DNA of 64,000 nt, taken from the NCBI RefSeq assembly GCF_000382185.1, contig NZ_KB907784.1, positions 2,381,633 to 2,445,632 on the forward strand. The letters run 5' to 3'. Source of the DNA: Bordetella sp. FB-8 (GTDB lineage Bacteria > Pseudomonadota > Gammaproteobacteria > Burkholderiales > Burkholderiaceae_B). Made by a program: the position numbers and the translations under genes. The notes under the pieces were generated by a model. It was not told the DNA's origin. It saw only the letters and a program-made list of their open reading frames with translations, and did not search any database. This document shows positions 45,929-53,580 of the stretch, in pieces; positions within the stretch are counted from its first letter, which is position 1, and each line of letters opens with the position of its first letter.

Positions 45929-46105
45929 ACGGAAACGAAGCCATCACCTATGTTCGTGAAAAGCAACTGCACTCCGAAATCGTAGAGGTAAATCACTTTT
46001 CGCGTGGGTGGAGTGAGAAATCCGCCACCGATTTAGGACATAGAGTTCGAAACTTCCTTGGACGCTAACTCGACATGACGACAGCTGCTTCCGTAAGCTT
46101 CCCCG

Positions 46106-46960
46106 TCAAGTAGACAGTTTGTTGTAGACATTCGAAGCCAGGGTTAACCGGGGCAGATATTGCACCGGCGGTACGCCGCCCAGCGATTCATGCGGACGGA
46201 ATGCGTTGTAATCGCGTAGCCACTCGTCGGCCAGGGCTTGCACCTGCTGAATGTTTTCAAAGATGTGGGCATTCAGGATTTCTGTGCGGAAAGTGCGATT
46301 GAATCGTTCCACAAAGGCATTTTGGTTGGGCTTGCCTGGCTCGATATAGAGCAGTTGAATGCCTTTGGCCTTGGCCCATTCATCAAACGCATGCGAAGTC
46401 ATCTCCGGCCCGTTGTCCATGCGGATGAACTCCGGCGTGCCGTAATAATCGGTCAAGCGACTCAGAACACGAATCAGCCTGGCCGCAGGAATCGAGAATC
46501 CTGCCTCGATGGTCAGCGCTTCGCGGTTGGCTTCATCAATGACATTGAGCGTGCGGAACCGCCTGCCGTTGTAGAGCGCATCACTCATGAAGTCCAGCGC
46601 CCAGCAACGATTGATCTCGGTCGCAAGGGTAAGCGGCTGACGCTCTCGTTCCCACACCCGTTTCTTGCCACGGCGCGGCAGGTTCAAGCCCATATCGCAG
46701 TACACGCGGTGAACCCTCTTGTGATTCCAGGCGCGGCCGTCGAGCCGAATCCGGTCAAAGCATTTCCAGAAACCCCAGCGGCCGTGACTGCTGACCAAAT
46801 CATTGAGCGCATCAATGACCGGCGCATCTCGCTCGGCTGCTGATACTGGCCTTTTGTAAAACGCCGCCCGCGACAGGCCAGCTAGTTTGCAGGCCCGATG
46901 AATGCGGAGCTTCTCTTGCACCAGATGCTCCGCCACCTCGCGCCTGGCTGATGGCGTCAA
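46106..46960 (-). CDS. IS3 family transposase OrfB
   Basis: A 284-aa rve-type integrase. The DDE residues are in CWALDFMSDAL, IRMDNGPEMTS and NAFVERFNRTFR, all intact. The N-terminal HTH_21-like region (KLRIHRACKLAGLSRAAFYKRP) is present. It is normally expressed through a frameshift from OrfA; here OrfA is broken, so the transposase would be made poorly or not at all. Start is not ATG (TTG at 46960). Confidence 0.88.
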   Translation of the reverse strand: MTPSARREVAEHLVQEKLRIHRACKLAGLSRAAFYKRPVSAAERDAPVIDALNDLVSSHGRWGFWKCFDRIRLDGRAWNHKRVHRVYCDMGLNLPRRGKKRVWERERQPLTLATEINRCWALDFMSDALYNGRRFRTLNVIDEANREALTIEAGFSIPAARLIRVLSRLTDYYGTPEFIRMDNGPEMTSHAFDEWAKAKGIQLLYIEPGKPNQNAFVERFNRTFRTEILNAHIFENIQQVQALADEWLRDYNAFRPHESLGGVPPVQYLPRLTLASNVYNKLST

Positions 46961-47071
46961 AACTTTCGTTCTAGGACCGACTTGATGGCGTTGTTCTCCA
47001 GCGCCAGGTCGGCATACATCCGCTTGAGCTTGGCGTTCTCCGCCTCCAACTCGCGTAAGCGCTGCAAGTCC
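46957..47071 (-). pseudogene. IS3 OrfA, C-terminal piece
   Basis: The leucine-zipper-like end of OrfA (LQRLRELEAENAKLKRMYADLALENNAIKSVLERK) up to the TGA at 46957. Its other half lies beyond the IS66 insert at 50057-50216. Removing the insert and one copy of the 8-bp duplication restores a continuous frame, GVQVSDL joined to QRLREL. Confidence 0.88.
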
Positions 47072-47099
47072 GTAAGCGTCCGGCCGAGGCCGTCTTGCA

Positions 47100-47711
47100 T
47101 TAGATCTGGATCTGACTCAGACGCTCATTGACCTCATCGAGGTCGAAGGCGGCGGGATCGAAGCGTTTGCCATGCCAGAGCAGCATGTCGTCGTATTCGG
47201 GATGGGTGCGGTCTGAGAGCACATGCAAGAAGTGTTCGTAGCCCGGCAGGCCGCCGACATCTTCGGGCGGACAGGCGTTGGCGCCGTCCAGGCACCAGGG
47301 CGAGGCCATCGGGCCGTTGAAGGTGGCTACCTCCATTAGACGGACCTTATGCTCCCAGTAGTCGCCGAAGTCGTATAGGTAGTCAAGACTTTGGGCATCG
47401 CCCAGCGCGGTGTCCAGCCGCACCCGCTTTTCGCTACGTAGGTTCAACTCTGGATAGTCGGGATCAGGCTCGCCATAGCGCACGCCGTTGATGGCGAACT
47501 CATGCAGATGCCCGCCCTGCCAGCCCATGGCACGCAGGATCGTGACGTGCAGCTTGGGCAGCGTGATGCGGCTGGGCACGACCACGGTGCGATGGATAAC
47601 CGGCGCGATGTGGCGCAACGCGATGCGCAGCACCAGCGCCGTGCCTTGCAAGGGAACAACTTTGGGGCGGCTTACGCTGCCTGTTCGTTGCAGGGTAAAG
47701 CCAGATTCCAT
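47100..47711 (-). CDS. Plasmid pRiA4b ORF-3 family protein (IS66 passenger)
   Basis: A 203-aa protein. ALRHIAPVIHRTVVVPSRITLPKLHVTILRAMGWQGGHLHEF and YDFGDYWEHKVRL are the hallmarks of the pRiA4b ORF-3-like fold, and GLPGYEHFLHVLSDRTHPEYDDML the C-terminal part. Some IS66 elements carry this gene after tnpC; its role in transposition is not known. The start (47711) overlaps the tnpC end by 40 bp. Confidence 0.88.
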   Translation of the reverse strand: MESGFTLQRTGSVSRPKVVPLQGTALVLRIALRHIAPVIHRTVVVPSRITLPKLHVTILRAMGWQGGHLHEFAINGVRYGEPDPDYPELNLRSEKRVRLDTALGDAQSLDYLYDFGDYWEHKVRLMEVATFNGPMASPWCLDGANACPPEDVGGLPGYEHFLHVLSDRTHPEYDDMLLWHGKRFDPAAFDLDEVNERLSQIQI

Positions 47712-49189
47712 GGCAGCAAATCCTGGATGCGGTTGATGGGATGATCGGCGATGCGGGCCAGTACCTCGCGCAGGTAGACCATAGGGTCGATGCCGTTCAT
47801 CGCCGCCGTACCGAGCAGGCTATAGATCGCCGCCGCGCGATGACCGCCCGCGTCAGAACCGGCGAACAAGTAGTTCTTGCGCCCGAGCGCCACCGCACGC
47901 AGCGCGCGCTCGGCCGGGTTGTTGTCGATCTCGATGCGGCCGTCGTCGACATAGCGCGTCAGTGCCGCCCACCGCGCCAAGGCGTAATGGATTCCCCCAG
48001 CCAGCGCCGATTTACGCGGCAAGGCGCGCATGGTGTCGTGCAGCCAGGCATGCAAGGCGGCCAACAAGGGGCCAGCCCGAGCCTGGCGAACACGCTGTCG
48101 CGTTTGCGCCGACTGGCCGCGCAACTGCGCCTCGATGCCGTAGAGCTGCCCGATCCGGGCGATCGCCTCGAGCGCCAGCGGGCTGGCCTGTTGCTCGGCG
48201 ATGTCGTAGAACTTGCGCCGCACATGCGCCCAGCAGGCGGCCTCGACGACCCGGCCCGTGGCATAGAGCTGATTGAAGCCCGCGTAGCCATCGGCCTGCA
48301 CGATGCCAGAGAAGTGCCTCAGGTGCCGCGCCGGGTGCTCGCCCTTGCGGTCGGGCGAGTAGCCGAACCAGACGGCGGCAGGTGCAGTGATTCCTGCTGC
48401 GCAGTCATCGCGTACATACGTCCACAAGCGCCCGGTCTTGGTCTTGCCTCGGCCTGGGGCCAACACGGGAACCGGCGTGTCATCGGCATGAACCTTGTCG
48501 CGGCCGGTCACATACTGCTGTAGCGCCGCGACCAAGGGACGCAGCAATTGGCTGCTGCCGGCCACCCAGTCGGACAAGGTCGAGCGAGACAGCGTGAGGC
48601 CATGGCGAGCATAGATGGCGCTTTGGCGATACAGGGGAAGGTGATCGCAGTACTTGGCGACCAGAACTTGCGCCAGCAAGCCAGGTCCGGCCAGGCCGCG
48701 TGCAATCGGGCGGCTCGGCGCAGGCGCTTGCACGATGGCATCACACCGGCCACAGGCCAGCTTGGGCCGCACGTGGCGCACCACCTTGAGGCTGGCCGGC
48801 ACATACTCCAGGACTTCGCTGACGTCTTCGCCCAGCAGCTTGAGTTGTCCGCCACAGGCCGGGCAGGCGCAAGCGTCGCTGGCAGGGTGAATGTGCTCTT
48901 CGCGCGGCAACGTGGCCGGCAGGCTCGGGCGAGACTGCCCAGTGCGGCGCGTAGGCTGATCCGCGCGCTTGGCCATGACTGCCTCGGCCATGGTGGCAGG
49001 CATCTCTTGCACAGGCTCGTCATAGAGCGCCAGCTGATCGAGCAGATCGCCCCGTTCGCTACTGCGCCCGAAGCGCTCGCGCCTGGCCTTGGCCAGTTGC
49101 CAGCGCAGATAGTCATTCTCTTGCTTGAGCGCATCGATCACCGCCTGCAAGGCAGCTTCGCGATCGGTGGTGACAACAGGCGTGGACAT
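47672..49189 (-). CDS. tnpC: IS66 family transposase TnpC
   Basis: A 505-aa DDE transposase. It has an N-terminal leucine-rich coiled coil (QAVIDALKQENDYLRWQLAKARRERFGRSSE), a zinc-finger region (CACPACGGQL), the catalytic core (DDTPVPVLAPGRGKTKTGRLWTY, then ADGYAGFNQLYA) and the IS66 C-terminal motif (IDNNPAERALRAVALGRKNYLFAGSDAGG). It is complete and ends inside the ORF-3 gene. Confidence 0.95.
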   Translation of the reverse strand: MSTPVVTTDREAALQAVIDALKQENDYLRWQLAKARRERFGRSSERGDLLDQLALYDEPVQEMPATMAEAVMAKRADQPTRRTGQSRPSLPATLPREEHIHPASDACACPACGGQLKLLGEDVSEVLEYVPASLKVVRHVRPKLACGRCDAIVQAPAPSRPIARGLAGPGLLAQVLVAKYCDHLPLYRQSAIYARHGLTLSRSTLSDWVAGSSQLLRPLVAALQQYVTGRDKVHADDTPVPVLAPGRGKTKTGRLWTYVRDDCAAGITAPAAVWFGYSPDRKGEHPARHLRHFSGIVQADGYAGFNQLYATGRVVEAACWAHVRRKFYDIAEQQASPLALEAIARIGQLYGIEAQLRGQSAQTRQRVRQARAGPLLAALHAWLHDTMRALPRKSALAGGIHYALARWAALTRYVDDGRIEIDNNPAERALRAVALGRKNYLFAGSDAGGHRAAAIYSLLGTAAMNGIDPMVYLREVLARIADHPINRIQDLLPWNLALPCNEQAA

Positions 49190-49259
49190 ACCGATATTTT
49201 ATCGGCGCAGTGCTCGCGTATAAAGCGTTATCGCGTGGACTCGATGGCCAGGAGACGTG

Positions 49260-49598
49260 TCATGCGGCAAGCGCCGGTGCAGTGCGGCGTGGCATACGCC
49301 AGTCGATGCCTTCGAGCAGCATCGAGAGCTGCGCCGTCGTCAACGCGACGCGCCCGTCCTGCGCCTGGGGCCACACGAAGCGGCCTGCTTCCAGACGTTT
49401 GCAGAACAGGCACATCCCATCGCCATCGAACCACAAGGCCTTGATCCGATCACCGCGCCGGCCTCGGAATACAAACACCTGGCCGCTGAAGGGATCTGCC
49501 TGCAAATGCACCTGTACCTTGGCTGCCAAGCCATCGAAGCCGCAGCGCATGTCGGTGATACCCGCCACGATCCAGATGCGTGTGTTGGTCGGCAGCAT
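49260..49598 (-). CDS. tnpB: IS66 family accessory protein TnpB
   Basis: A 112-aa protein. It has TRIWIVAGITDMRCGFDGLAAKVQ and VFVFRGRRGDRIKALWFDGDGMCLFCKRLE, which are the conserved IS66 Orf2 sequence. The ATG at 49598 overlaps the TGA of tnpA (49598-49600), so it is translationally coupled; the open frame upstream is not used. It is needed for IS66 transposition. Confidence 0.95.
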   Translation of the reverse strand: MLPTNTRIWIVAGITDMRCGFDGLAAKVQVHLQADPFSGQVFVFRGRRGDRIKALWFDGDGMCLFCKRLEAGRFVWPQAQDGRVALTTAQLSMLLEGIDWRMPRRTAPALAA

Positions 49599-49963
49599 CA
49601 GGCCAGTAGCGCCACGAGCGCCGTCCGTAGCAGTTCGGGGTCGATGGCGCCCGTGGCTCGTAGCCTGGCCTGACCCACCGTAATCTCCAGGCAACCGCCA
49701 TGCGATGCCGTGACGGGCTGTGTCGGCGCTTCCTCAATCACGTCAACCGCCAGCAGTGTCGATGCCGAGGACCCAGCCACGACCGGGCCATTATCCAGGC
49801 GACCTTCGCTGTAGAGCTTGCGCCAAGCCCATATCTGATTGGCGTTCACACCATACTCGCGCGCCACGACGGCCACTGACTCATCGCCGCGAAGCGACGC
49901 CTCGACGATCTCACGTTTGCGCGCGACAGAGTGGTGTTGGTATTTTCGCCCCGGGTTTGCCAT
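49598..49963 (-). CDS. tnpA: IS66 family accessory protein TnpA
   Basis: A 121-aa protein. The N-terminus has a transposase-8-like helix-turn-helix (ARKREIVEASLRGDESVAVVAREYGVNANQIWAWRKLY), and the C-terminus the IS66 Orf1 end (LRATGAIDPELLRTALVALL). The ATG at 49963 (MANPGRKYQHHS) is preferred to 50002. It is first in the tnpABC operon. Confidence 0.92.
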   Translation of the reverse strand: MANPGRKYQHHSVARKREIVEASLRGDESVAVVAREYGVNANQIWAWRKLYSEGRLDNGPVVAGSSASTLLAVDVIEEAPTQPVTASHGGCLEITVGQARLRATGAIDPELLRTALVALLA

Positions 49964-50056
49964 GACCGTCCGACATTCATGTCCAGAATTTTTTGTGGAC
50001 ACAATTTTGAGGGCTATTCAATGCTCACGGAAGAACGGTACTCACCGGACGCTTAC

Positions 50057-50216
50057 GCAAGTCCGATACCTGCACACCGGAATACTTGCTCTTCCAGTTG
50101 TAGTACGTCGCTGCGCTGATGCCGTGCTTGCGGCACAGCTCGGCCACCGGCACACCGGCTTCGCCTTCCTTCAGCGCGGCAACAATCTGGCTTTCGGTAA
50201 ATCTGGATTTCTTCAA
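50057..50216 (-). pseudogene. IS3 OrfA, N-terminal piece
   Basis: The first 53 or so codons of OrfA with its helix-turn-helix (SRFTESQIVAALKEGEAGVPVAELCRKHGISAATYYNWKSKYSGVQV). It appears to start at a TTG (50216) after a GGAG site. After SDL the frame runs into the IS66 end. See the C-terminal piece at 46957. Confidence 0.88.
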
Positions 50217-50453
50217 GGGAGACTCCTAACGGGGGAGGCTCCGAATATTCTACTGACGACTGTCTACCGCACGGGGAAGCTTACGAGTCCGCGCCGGTGT
50301 CGCATCGAGGGAGAAATTTCTTTGCGTTACTCCGCTCGGCCGGCGTGGCTTTGTGCAGCAGTTATTACAATGCCGAAATATATCCCCCATGGGCTTGCTC
50401 TATATTGAATTGAACAAAACCCGACTCAATAAAGCCAGTCAATAGGTGATCTC

Positions 50454-50801
50454 ATGAAAATCATTCGTGCCAACGCAGTGCTGGTCGGTGTTCTGGCCAT
50501 TGTCGCTTCGGCCAGCGCCTTGGCGGAAGTATCCATCGGAGTCAATATCGGCCCGCCCATAGTGGTTGCGCCCCCGCCGGTATATGTGGCGCCGCCCCCG
50601 CCCCCGCCGACCTACTACGTTCCCGCTCCCGGGCCGGCCGTCATCATAGGCTGGCACGGCGACCGCTATTGGGATGGCCGCCGCTACTGGGGACGCGAGG
50701 ATTGGTATCGCCATCATCCCCCGGGCCGCGATCACTGGGATCACGGCCGCGGTCCCGATCGCGATCACGGCCCCGATCGGGATCACGGCCACTGGCATTG
50801 A
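50454..50801 (+). CDS. Small exported Pro- and Asp/His-rich protein
   Basis: A 115-aa protein with a signal peptide (VLVGVLAIVASASALA, cleavage near residue 24), a beta-like VSIGVNIGPPIVV, a proline run (about 40-60), and a tail rich in Trp, Arg, Asp and His (RDHWDHGRGPDRDHGPDRDHGHWH) with a repeated PDRDHG unit. The tail could bind metal ions; it lies near copCD, though on the opposite strand. Similar proteins are common in Burkholderiales; function unknown. This is the first gene past the island. Confidence 0.75.
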   Translation: MKIIRANAVLVGVLAIVASASALAEVSIGVNIGPPIVVAPPPVYVAPPPPPPTYYVPAPGPAVIIGWHGDRYWDGRRYWGREDWYRHHPPGRDHWDHGRGPDRDHGPDRDHGHWH

Positions 50802-50843
50802 CTGTTGGATGATTTTCGCGCGCGCTGCGAGTGTTTGATCCGA

Positions 50844-50876
50844 CAAGAGCCCGGTCCGCAAAGGACCGGGCTCTTG
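50844..50876. terminator. 14-bp-stem hairpin between convergent genes
   Basis: CAAGAGCCCGGTCC (50844-50857) pairs perfectly with GGACCGGGCTCTTG (50863-50876) around a 5-nt loop. It separates the secreted-protein gene from the convergent copD, and probably ends transcription from both sides. Confidence 0.85.
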
Positions 50877-50893
50877 CTATAGGTGCGGCGTTT

Positions 50894-51766
50894 TCAAGCA
50901 GGCGGCAAGGTGCCGAACAAGGCCACGATCAACACGGCGATCGAGCCGGCTGCCACCGAATAGGCCGCCTGCCGGCGCAGAGCGTGCAAGGCATAGGGCT
51001 CGCCCGACAAGCGGGGGACCCAGTAATAACGATTGCTCAAGGCCAGAACGGCCATGCCCAGCACGACGGCGATTTTCAGGGCCAGCCATTGCTGGTAGCG
51101 CGAATGCGGGTTCAGGCCGCTGCCGCGCAGTATCAGCCAGGTATCCAGGACGCCGGTCAGGATGGATCCCGCGACGGCGATATGGCCCAGTGTTGAGAAA
51201 CGCACCATGATGGGTCCGGCGTCGTATTGCTCGTCCGGCCATGAGCACAGCAGCGGCAGCACGACCAGCAGGGCGCCGATCCAGAAGGCCGAGCACAGGA
51301 TGTGCGCGACGTTGTTGGCCATGTGCGCCAGCCCCAATAGTCCTTCGTCCATGGCGGCATGCCCGTTGATGCCGATCCCGGCGAGCACGCAGGCCGATAG
51401 GCAGGCCAGGAGTGCGGGCGGACGCTGGCCGGGCAGCCAGAGCGCCGTGCACAGCGCCAGGGCGGCGATGCCTTGCACCAGGCAGGCGTGGCCGTAGTCC
51501 GTGAGCAGTGCGACTTGTTGCAGCGTCGCCAGGTTATGCATTGCCGCGCGGCTGTCTGTGACGAGGGCTGCTTCCAGGCTCAGCAGCAGCCATGAGGCAG
51601 GCAGGCCAGCCGTGGCGAGTACACGCAGCAAGGGGCGCAGGCGAGCGTTGAGGCGTCGCGCCGCCTGGGCATTGCCGCTTGCCGCCAGCATCAGGCTCGC
51701 GCCGAAGACCAACATGGGTGCTAGCGTCGAGACGAAACGGCAAGCGACGTTGGCGGCGGCCAGCAT
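50894..51766 (-). CDS. copD: Copper resistance D family membrane protein
   Basis: A 290-aa inner-membrane protein with about eight hydrophobic spans. The CopD domain is recognisable by NNVAHILCSAFWIGALLVVLP and the ALKIAVVLGMAVLALSNRYYWVPRL stretch near the C-terminus. The ATG at 51766 follows the copC stop by 2 nt; the frame is open much farther upstream only because of GC-rich antisense sequence. With CopC it is thought to move copper into the cytoplasm or tune its periplasmic level. Confidence 0.88.
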   Translation of the reverse strand: MLAAANVACRFVSTLAPMLVFGASLMLAASGNAQAARRLNARLRPLLRVLATAGLPASWLLLSLEAALVTDSRAAMHNLATLQQVALLTDYGHACLVQGIAALALCTALWLPGQRPPALLACLSACVLAGIGINGHAAMDEGLLGLAHMANNVAHILCSAFWIGALLVVLPLLCSWPDEQYDAGPIMVRFSTLGHIAVAGSILTGVLDTWLILRGSGLNPHSRYQQWLALKIAVVLGMAVLALSNRYYWVPRLSGEPYALHALRRQAAYSVAAGSIAVLIVALFGTLPPA

Positions 51767-51768
51767 GG

Positions 51769-52122
51769 TTACTTGATCGTGAAATTCCAGGTGCCCTGGG
51801 TCTTGTGTCCGTCTTTGGACAGGGCATGCCAGGTGACGATGTAATGTCCTGAGGGCAGGGGGTGATTCACCGCCAGATCCATGGCTTTGTCGTCCCCCGC
51901 TACCAGAGCGGCCTTGCCCAGGTTCAGCATCTTGCCGTCGGCGCCGGCCAGCGTCATCGAGGAAAAGGCGATGTTCAACCCTTCGGTGTAATCGCCGCGT
52001 ATTTCCGGCGGCGAGGCCACGGTGCTGCCGTTTGCGGGCGAGGCCTGCTTCAGATGGGCGTGGGCCCAGGCCGGTTGGGGAAGCAGCAGCGCGGCAGCGC
52101 AGGCAAGAAGCACTTTTTTCAT
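51769..52122 (-). CDS. copC: Periplasmic copper-binding protein CopC
   Basis: About 117 aa: a signal peptide (KKVLLACAAALLLPQPAWA) with cleavage before HAHLKQASPANGS, so the mature protein begins with the copper-binding histidine. The CopC fold motifs SSMTLAGADGK and LPSGHYIVTWHALSKDGHKTQGTWNFTI are clear, with further His ligands. ATG codons at 52131 and 52137 are alternative starts. It is upstream of and coupled to copD. Confidence 0.9.
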   Translation of the reverse strand: MKKVLLACAAALLLPQPAWAHAHLKQASPANGSTVASPPEIRGDYTEGLNIAFSSMTLAGADGKMLNLGKAALVAGDDKAMDLAVNHPLPSGHYIVTWHALSKDGHKTQGTWNFTIK

Positions 52123-52222
52123 GATGGACATGCTCATATAGGGGAAGAGGCGGCGCAACCGCGGGGCGAGCCGACCATAGCACACTGTACGATCTCGGGC
52201 GCATACTGCATCTTTCAATTGA

Positions 52223-53491
52223 ATGCACTCGTGCATGAACGAAATGAATGAAGTGCTGGTCGTAGGCGGGGGAATCGTAGGCGTGTGCTGCGCGCTGGAA
52301 ATGCAGCGGCGCGGCGCGCGCGTCGTCCTGGTCGACAGGAAAGCCCCCGGCAGCGAAACCTCCTACGGCAATGCCGGCGTGTTTTCGACGAGTTCGCTGG
52401 TTCCTTTCAACAATCCCGCTCTTTTCGCCAGCCTGCCCGGCCTGCTCAAGAATCGAGGACAGAGTTTTCGTTATGACCTTGGCTATCTGATGCAGATGGC
52501 GGGATGGGGCGTGCGCTTCCTGCTGAACGCCCGGCGATCGAAATTCGAGGAAACCGCCGCGGCCCTGCACGCGCTGATTTCGCTCTCGACGGTCGAGCAC
52601 ATGCGGCTGCTGCGGGAAGCCCAGGCATTGCACAGGCTGCGGGACACCGGCTGGATGACCTTGTACCGCGACCAAGCCGCTTTCCAGGCCGGTTCGCTGG
52701 CGCGGCATACTTACGACCGTTTTGCTATCTCCTACAAGCTGCTCGACCAGGAACGGATCGCGGACCTCGAACCCAGCCTGGCGCGCGGGTTCCATTGCGG
52801 CCTGTGGTTCGACGGCGCCATGTCGGTGGACAGTCCCGGCGCGGTCACCCAGGCCTATGCGCGCGTTTTTGCAGACCGCGGCGGCGAGTTGATGCAGGCC
52901 GAGGCTGCCGCCCTGCAGGTGTTGGACGGCAAGCGCTGGCAGCTTACGACCTCCTGCGGCAAGCGGCTACTGGCGCAAAAAATCGTCGTTGCCCTGGGAC
53001 CCTGGACCAACGACCTGCTGCGCACGATAGGCCTGCGGCTGCCTATGGCCTTCGAACGGGGCTATCACATGCACTATGCCAGCGAGAACGGCGCGAAGCT
53101 GAACCGCCCGGTCTACGATGCCGCGGGCGGCTATGTGCTCAGCCCGATGGAGCAGGGCATACGCATGACGACCGGCGTGGAACTGAACCGGCGCGACGCG
53201 CCCCCGGACTTCGCGCAGCTGGAGCGCTGCGAGGCGGCCGCGCGCAGGGCCTTCCCCTTGGCCAGGCGCCTGGACGATGTGCCCTGGCTGGGCCGGCGGC
53301 CGACCTTGCCCGACAGCAGGCCGGCCATCGGCGAGGTGCCGCGACGCAGGGGCTTGTGGCTGGCCTGCGGCCATCAGCACATCGGCTTTTCCACCGGCAC
53401 CGGCACCGCGGCCTTGCTGGGAGCGATGATGCACGGCGAGTCGCCGCCGATTGATCCCCGGCCGTTTCTCGCTTCGCGATTCATACGATAG
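52223..53491 (+). CDS. FAD-dependent amino acid oxidoreductase (DadA-like)
   Basis: A 422-aa DAO-family flavoprotein. The dinucleotide fold is VLVVGGGIVGVCCALEMQRRGARVVLVDR, followed by GSETSYGNAGVFS; the C-terminal GLWLACGHQHIGFSTGTGTA closes the FAD site. Length and motifs fit D-amino acid dehydrogenase relatives, but substrate is not set by the sequence. ATG codons at 52223, 52235 and 52244 are all possible. It is divergent from copC (starts overlap-free by about 100 bp). Confidence 0.9.
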   Translation: MHSCMNEMNEVLVVGGGIVGVCCALEMQRRGARVVLVDRKAPGSETSYGNAGVFSTSSLVPFNNPALFASLPGLLKNRGQSFRYDLGYLMQMAGWGVRFLLNARRSKFEETAAALHALISLSTVEHMRLLREAQALHRLRDTGWMTLYRDQAAFQAGSLARHTYDRFAISYKLLDQERIADLEPSLARGFHCGLWFDGAMSVDSPGAVTQAYARVFADRGGELMQAEAAALQVLDGKRWQLTTSCGKRLLAQKIVVALGPWTNDLLRTIGLRLPMAFERGYHMHYASENGAKLNRPVYDAAGGYVLSPMEQGIRMTTGVELNRRDAPPDFAQLERCEAAARRAFPLARRLDDVPWLGRRPTLPDSRPAIGEVPRRRGLWLACGHQHIGFSTGTGTAALLGAMMHGESPPIDPRPFLASRFIR

Positions 53492-53504
53492 CAGGCCGTG
53501 AAAG

Positions 53505-53549
53505 AAACGGGCCGGGCGCGAACGACAGACGTTCGCGCCCGGCCCGTTT
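53505..53549. terminator. 19-bp-stem bidirectional terminator
   Basis: The arms at 53505-53523 and 53531-53549 (AAACGGGCCGGGCGCGAAC and its exact complement) enclose a 7-nt loop. The stem starts with AAA and ends in TTT, so short T-tracts exist on both strands. It divides the convergent DadA-like and DUF3300 genes. Confidence 0.92.
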
Positions 53550-53580
53550 GCATTGTGTATGCCAGGCAGCCGCAGCCCGG

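Larger units (their letters stand above)
47072..50056 (-). mobile_element. IS66 family insertion sequence with a passenger gene
   Basis: A 2985-bp element with inverted ends GTAAGCGTCCGG (47072-47083) and CCGGACGCTTAC (50045-50056), the typical IS66 terminus. On the minus strand it carries tnpA, tnpB, tnpC and a fourth gene of the pRiA4b ORF-3 family. All four genes are intact, so it may be active and recent. Confidence 0.95.
47064..50064. repeat. 8-bp target-site duplication of the IS66 element
   Basis: GCAAGTCC occurs directly before the IS66 left end (47064-47071) and directly after its right end (50057-50064). IS66 family elements make 8-bp duplications, so this shows simple insertion into the IS3 OrfA, with no later rearrangement at this spot. 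Confidence 0.93.
46093..50284 (-). mobile_element. IS3 family element, split by an IS66 element
   Basis: Terminal inverted repeats begin GTAAGCTTCCCCG at 46093-46105 and end with the complement CGGGGAAGCTTAC at 50272-50284; the match extends to TAGACAGT with three mismatches. Without the IS66 insert the element would be about 1.2 kb, normal for IS3. It encodes OrfA (in two pieces) and OrfB. No direct target duplication is seen at its outer ends. Confidence 0.85.
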
